From Paenibacillus massiliensis subsp. panacisoli DSM 21345 (GTDB lineage Bacteria > Bacillota > Bacilli > Paenibacillales > Paenibacillaceae), in the NCBI RefSeq assembly GCF_000426545.1, contig NZ_AUFO01000001.1, positions 1 to 64,000 of the forward strand: a DNA stretch of 64,000 nt, written 5' to 3'. The notes under the pieces are model-generated. The model saw only the letters and a program-made list of their open reading frames with translations, had not been told where the DNA came from and searched no databases. A program made the position numbers and the translations under genes. Position 1 is the first letter of the stretch. Every line of letters starts with the position of its first letter. This document shows positions 59,241 to 64,000 of the stretch, one piece after another.

Positions 59241-60431
59241 ATGTCAGCTTTGGAACAGGGACAGCATGCGTCTGCGCCGCAGGCCGTGTATATTCATATC
59301 CCTTTTTGTACGAATAAATGTTTTTACTGTGATTTCAATTCCTACGTCCTGAAGGACCAGCCTGTCATGGATTATCTGCGAGCGCTGGAGCGCGAAATGG
59401 AGCAGACCGTACAACTGCACCCACCAGGGACCATCAAGACCATCTTCGTAGGCGGCGGCACACCGACGGTGCTTACACCTGCCGAGATGGATTATTTCTT
59501 GAAATCGGTGCGGACTTATTTCCCGAATTGGGCCGAGGATATTGAATTCTCTATGGAGGCCAACCCGGGTACGACTGACTTAGAGAAGCTCGCAGTCATG
59601 AAGGAAGGCGGTGTGAACCGTGTCAGCTTTGGGGTGCAGGCATTCCAGAATCAGCTGTTATCAGGTATAGGACGTATTCATAATACGGATGATGTCTACC
59701 GCAGTCTTGAGAATGCCCAGAAGGTCGGTTTGAACAATCTGTCCATTGATCTCATGTTCGGCCTGCCGAATCAGACGGTGGATATGCTGGACGAAAGTGT
59801 GACCAAGGCTCTTGAGCTGGGCCTGCCACATTATTCGATCTACAGCCTCAAGGTGGAAGAGAATACCCTCTTCCATACACTCTTTCAGAAGAACCAGCTG
59901 CCGCTCCCGCATGAGGATGACGAGCTCCAGATGTATCAGCTGCTTATGGATCGGATGAAGGCAGCCGGATATATGCAGTATGAGATCAGTAATTTTGCCA
60001 AGCCAGGCTATGAGAGCAGACATAACATGACATATTGGCGCAACGAGCCATACTATGGTCTGGGAGCTGGTGCGCATGGTTATGCGGCAGGCCTGCGTCA
60101 TATTAACATTAAGGGAGTTAATGCCTATAATGAAGCTGCAATGCAGCGTCTGCCACGACTGGATAGCGTCGATATTGATATGGAAGAGGCTATGGAGGAT
60201 TTCATGATGGTGGGTCTGAGGATGCATGAAGGAGCTTCAATAAGTCGTTTTCAGCAGCAATTTGGACAATCCATGGATGAGGTGTTCTCTGCTTCCCTCC
60301 AGAAAATGCTGCAAAGAGGTCTTCTGGAGCCGATTACAGACGGATACCGCCTGAGCGCACAGGGCATCCTTTTTGGCAATGATGTATTTGCTGAATTCAT
60401 CGGTGCTGCCTCCAAGACGCAGAGCGTATAA
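59241..60431 (+). CDS. hemW: HemW, radical SAM heme chaperone (HemN-like)
   Basis: 396 residues from the ATG at 59241, behind AGCAGGAGTG. The radical SAM cluster motif is FCTNKCFYCDF (Cys-x3-Cys-x2-Cys). GGGTPTVL, FSMEANPGT and RVSFGVQAF are shared by HemN-type proteins. A C-terminal HemN domain follows (about 290-390). The motif of HemW, which binds heme and delivers it to respiratory proteins, has the Cys-Asp-Phe ending seen here rather than the CxxxCxxCxC of true HemN. It takes the usual place after lepA. Confidence 0.94.
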   Translation: MSALEQGQHASAPQAVYIHIPFCTNKCFYCDFNSYVLKDQPVMDYLRALEREMEQTVQLHPPGTIKTIFVGGGTPTVLTPAEMDYFLKSVRTYFPNWAEDIEFSMEANPGTTDLEKLAVMKEGGVNRVSFGVQAFQNQLLSGIGRIHNTDDVYRSLENAQKVGLNNLSIDLMFGLPNQTVDMLDESVTKALELGLPHYSIYSLKVEENTLFHTLFQKNQLPLPHEDDELQMYQLLMDRMKAAGYMQYEISNFAKPGYESRHNMTYWRNEPYYGLGAGAHGYAAGLRHINIKGVNAYNEAAMQRLPRLDSVDIDMEEAMEDFMMVGLRMHEGASISRFQQQFGQSMDEVFSASLQKMLQRGLLEPITDGYRLSAQGILFGNDVFAEFIGAASKTQSV

Positions 60432-60622
60432 TTAAACAGATTATATTAATATTCCTAATGATTATGCCGAATGAAGATTCAGAGAAGGCAACCGACAAAG
60501 TTGGTGATGAGGAACGTTATGCCACTGCCACGCCGAAAAACATCTGAATTCCTCGCTTGCAATTCTATACGACGTGTTGTATATTTATTCATATCTTACA
60601 GCAGGCGTCAGGAGGAGAGCGG

Positions 60623-61099
60623 ATGTCATCGGTGTGCAAGCAGGTCATATGTCGGAGTGCGGTTCCCGAGGATGTGGAACCTTTATATGAAATGATTAGC
60701 GGATATGCAGAGCGGGGAATTATGCTTCCGCGATCACGGGAGGTACTGCATCGTCAACTTGAACACTTCGTGGTGGCCGAGGTTGATGGCGAAGTGGTTG
60801 GCTGTGGGTCTCTTTGCCGACTGGGCACAGATCTGGTGGAAATTCGCTCGCTTGGTATATCCGAAGGCCATAAGGGAATGGGGATTGGCTCCAAGATCGT
60901 GGATCAGCTTATCGTCGAGGCGAAGAAGCAGGGGATTCCCAAGATTATGGCTCTGACCTACGAGGTGTCTTTCTTCATTAAGAACGGGTTCTCGGTAGTG
61001 ACGAAGGATATCTTTCCTGAAAAAGTGTGGACCGATTGCATCCATTGCAGCAAGCAGCATGCTTGTGATGAAATAGCTGTACTCAAAGTACTGAACTGA
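60623..61099 (+). CDS. GNAT N-acetyltransferase with C-terminal cysteine cluster (short ArgA-like)
   Basis: 158 residues from the ATG at 60623, behind AGGAGGAG. GNAT core: VVAEVDGEVVGCGSLCRL, VEIRSLGISEGHKGMGIGSK (acetyl-CoA loop) and the ending FFIKNGFSVV. The tail VWTDCIHCSKQHACDEIAVL carries a Cys-x2-Cys and a further Cys. That tail is shared with short stand-alone N-acetylglutamate synthase-like proteins (as in actinobacteria), so an arginine-biosynthetic role is possible. It sits between hemW and hrcA, where Bacillus has none. Confidence 0.82.
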   Translation: MSSVCKQVICRSAVPEDVEPLYEMISGYAERGIMLPRSREVLHRQLEHFVVAEVDGEVVGCGSLCRLGTDLVEIRSLGISEGHKGMGIGSKIVDQLIVEAKKQGIPKIMALTYEVSFFIKNGFSVVTKDIFPEKVWTDCIHCSKQHACDEIAVLKVLN

Positions 61100-61100
61100 C

Positions 61101-61130
61101 TTGACAACAATCAGGTCGGTTTGGTATTTT
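61101..61130 (+). promoter_or_regulatory. Sigma-A promoter of the hrcA operon
   Basis: TTGACA (61101-61106), 18 bases, TATTTT (61125-61130). The CIRCE operator begins about where transcription starts. Confidence 0.75.
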
Positions 61131-61141
61131 TGTATTATCGC

Positions 61142-61168
61142 TTAGCACTCATCTTGAGTGAGTGCTAA
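61142..61168. promoter_or_regulatory. CIRCE operator
   Basis: TTAGCACTC and GAGTGCTAA are exact inverted 9-bp arms 9 bases apart, the consensus CIRCE. HrcA binds it to repress the hrcA-grpE-dnaK operon; GroEL activity modulates HrcA. Confidence 0.97.
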
Positions 61169-61254
61169 TGATTATGGATGATTGTGGATGCAGATATTGT
61201 ATTTGGTTTGAAGAAAATACATTACATCATTTGGACAGCAAGGGAGGAACTCGC

Positions 61255-62286
61255 ATGTTGACCGAGCGTCAAAGGTTAATACTAAATGCTATAGTTGACG
61301 ACTATATTCGTTCGGCTGAGCCGGTGGGGTCCCGCAGCATATCCAAGAGAGAAGATGTCGGCTTCAGCCCGGCAACCATCCGCAACGAGATGTCGGACCT
61401 GGAAGAGCAGGGCTATCTGGAACAGCCCCACACCTCTGCCGGACGGATTCCTTCACATAAGGGATATCGCTATTATGTGGATCATCTGGTGCCGCTCAGC
61501 AAGCTTGCATCTGCAGAGATGAGAGAGCTGAAGGCTTTTTATGCACAAAAACTAAATGCTATGGAGCAGGTTATCCAGCATGCATCCAATGTTCTGTCGC
61601 ATATGACGAACTACACTTCCATCCTGCTGGGACCGGAGGTTTTTCATACTTCGTTGCGTCATTTTCAGCTGTTGCCCCTCAATGAGGATTCAGCGGTGGC
61701 CATTATCGTGACTAACACTGGTCAAGTGGAGAATAAGACGATCTCGATACCGGAGGGTGTGTCCTTCTCGGATATGCAAAATATCGTCAACATGCTGAAC
61801 GCTAAGCTGGCGGGTGCCCCCATCTACCAGTTGAAGACACGAATGCACACGGTGCTCGGTCAGGAGATGGAGCGTCATATCTCCCAGATTGAGAACGTTA
61901 TTGATGTGCTGGATAAGACACTTGAGAACGAGAGTGATCAGCGTCTGTATCTGAGCGGTGCCACGAATATGCTGACCCAGCCTGAGTTCAGGGATGTAGA
62001 CAAGGTGAAGGATATTCTGGACTTACTGGAGGAGACTCCTACGCTCCTGAAAATGATGACCCCTGTCATGGGTGCTCCAGACATTCAGGTGCGAATTGGC
62101 ACGGAGAATCATCACGAGGCCTTTTCCAATTGTAGCCTCATTACGGCTACCTATGCTATAGATGGGGAAGCTCTTGGCACGATTGGCATTCTGGGCCCGA
62201 CACGGATGGAATATGCCAGAGTCATCAATATTCTGGGCATACTCTCCAAGGATCTTACCCATATGTTGAGTCAACGCTTTAAATAA
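61255..62286 (+). CDS. hrcA: Heat-inducible transcription repressor HrcA
   Basis: 343 residues from the ATG at 61255, behind GGGAGGAAC. The N-terminal winged helix is SRSISKREDVGFSPATIRNE and EEQGYLEQPHTSAGRIPS. A GAF-like and an inserted dimerisation domain follow, ending with LGPTRMEYARVINILGIL. It is the repressor of the class I heat-shock operon and binds CIRCE just upstream of its own gene. Same order as Bacillus. Confidence 0.97.
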   Translation: MLTERQRLILNAIVDDYIRSAEPVGSRSISKREDVGFSPATIRNEMSDLEEQGYLEQPHTSAGRIPSHKGYRYYVDHLVPLSKLASAEMRELKAFYAQKLNAMEQVIQHASNVLSHMTNYTSILLGPEVFHTSLRHFQLLPLNEDSAVAIIVTNTGQVENKTISIPEGVSFSDMQNIVNMLNAKLAGAPIYQLKTRMHTVLGQEMERHISQIENVIDVLDKTLENESDQRLYLSGATNMLTQPEFRDVDKVKDILDLLEETPTLLKMMTPVMGAPDIQVRIGTENHHEAFSNCSLITATYAIDGEALGTIGILGPTRMEYARVINILGILSKDLTHMLSQRFK

Positions 62287-62341
62287 CCGTACAATGATTG
62301 AAGTCTTACTCGCAGCAATTGATCGAAGGAGGTGAAACATC

Positions 62342-62935
62342 TTGAAAGACAATCAAACGTTTCAAGGGGAAGAGGCAGTGAATACTGAGGAGCAAGCTTC
62401 TGCAACTGCTGCAGAAACGGTTAACGATCATGTGCAAGCACAAGAGCAGGAAGCCGCTCAACAAGAGGAGCCTGCAGCTGAGGCAGCTGGCGCACAGAGT
62501 CGTCTAGCCGCCGAACTGGAAGAGCAGCAGCAACGTCTTCTTCGTACGCAAGCGGATTTCGACAACTTCCGCCGCCGTACCCAAAAGGAGAAGGAAGAGC
62601 TTGCGAAGTACGCATCCATGAAGCTGGTTACCGAGTTGGTACCGGTCCTGGACAATTTTGAGCGTGCACTGGCTAGTGCTCCGCAATCCGATGAAGGAGA
62701 ATCCTTCACGAAGGGTGTAAGTATGATCTTCCGTCAACTGGAGAGCGTCCTCACAGCAGAGGGGGTACGTGCGATGGAGGCTGTAGGGCAGCCATTTAAT
62801 CCAGAGTTTCATCAGGCCATCATGCAGGTCGAAAGTGATGAGCATGAGGAAGGCATTGTTGTTGAAGAGGTACAGAAGGGCTACATGCTGAAGGATAAAG
62901 TACTTCGCCCTGCGATGGTGAAGGTTAGCATGTAA
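62342..62935 (+). CDS. grpE: Nucleotide exchange factor GrpE
   Basis: 197 residues from a TTG start, supported by AAGGAGGTG about 7 bases upstream. An acidic, Gln/Glu-rich N-terminal tail (about 1-60) leads to the long helix (LLRTQADFDNFRRRTQKEKE), with the C-terminal beta domain ending VEEVQKGYMLKDKVLRPAMV. GrpE releases ADP from DnaK. It lies 55 bases after hrcA in the HrcA-repressed operon. Confidence 0.95.
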   Translation: MKDNQTFQGEEAVNTEEQASATAAETVNDHVQAQEQEAAQQEEPAAEAAGAQSRLAAELEEQQQRLLRTQADFDNFRRRTQKEKEELAKYASMKLVTELVPVLDNFERALASAPQSDEGESFTKGVSMIFRQLESVLTAEGVRAMEAVGQPFNPEFHQAIMQVESDEHEEGIVVEEVQKGYMLKDKVLRPAMVKVSM

Positions 62936-62998
62936 TACTTACTTGATTCCATAGATGAATTACAAAAACTACGGTCAGAAGGCCAATGGTACTTATAG

Positions 62999-64000
<1,002 letters not shown>

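Overview
The window looks like chromosome from a spore-forming, competent, polysaccharide-degrading Firmicute, most probably Paenibacillus. It carries spoVACDE, gpr and spoIIP, a comER/comEABC locus, a leucine T-box, a CIRCE/HrcA heat-shock operon, LicT-type antitermination and strong AGGAGG-like ribosome binding sites. Composition is moderate GC. The stalk (copper amine oxidase N-terminal-like) and SLH-like domains on exported proteins are also characteristic of Paenibacillus. No tRNA, rRNA, insertion sequence, prophage or CRISPR array was seen. The first gene and dnaK are cut by the window edges.

Bases 1-5.9 kb hold a four-gene operon-like cluster for the cell surface: the end of a cadherin/Ig-like repeat protein, a family-2 glycosyltransferase flanked by TPRs (SunS-like), a secreted FecR/coiled-coil/cohesin-like protein, and a secreted NHL-repeat protein with a stalk domain. 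Bases 6-19.3 kb are an accessory region. It holds an AraC regulator divergent from a GH42 beta-galactosidase with a WYL regulator behind it, NADP glutamate dehydrogenase, a MarR regulator divergent from a short-chain dehydrogenase (12-bp inverted repeat over both -35 boxes), a second AraC regulator divergent from an SGNH rhamnogalacturonan-acetylesterase-like enzyme with SLH-like repeats, a soluble chemoreceptor and a GH26 mannanase.

Bases 19.7-24.6 kb are a beta-glucoside regulon: 6-phospho-beta-glucosidase, LicT antiterminator and BglP PTS permease. Each gene has its own RAT/terminator leader. The RAT in front of licT is expanded, the one in front of the glucosidase is degenerate, and a perfect cre overlaps the licT promoter. 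Bases 24.8-33.8 kb hold a YdjM-like membrane protein, an M42 peptidase, spoVAC-AD-AE and a MoxR/DUF58/transglutaminase operon like Bacillus yeaC-yeaD-yebA.

Bases 33.8-64 kb follow the conserved Bacillus yqeG-to-dnaK order: yqeG, yqeH, aroE, yhbY, nadD, yqeK, rsfS, [cvfB], yqeM, T-box-leuS, comER (opposite strand), comEA, comEB, comEC, [ECF sigma/anti-sigma pair], holA, rpsT (opposite), [four-CxxC protein, opposite], gpr, spoIIP, yqxA-like, lepA, hemW, [GNAT], hrcA, grpE, dnaK. Bracketed genes are additions relative to the Bacillus subtilis order as I recall it. Three intergenic gaps carry short tandem repeats of 9, 12 and 13 nt, and three gaps carry related degenerate sequences just behind a terminator.
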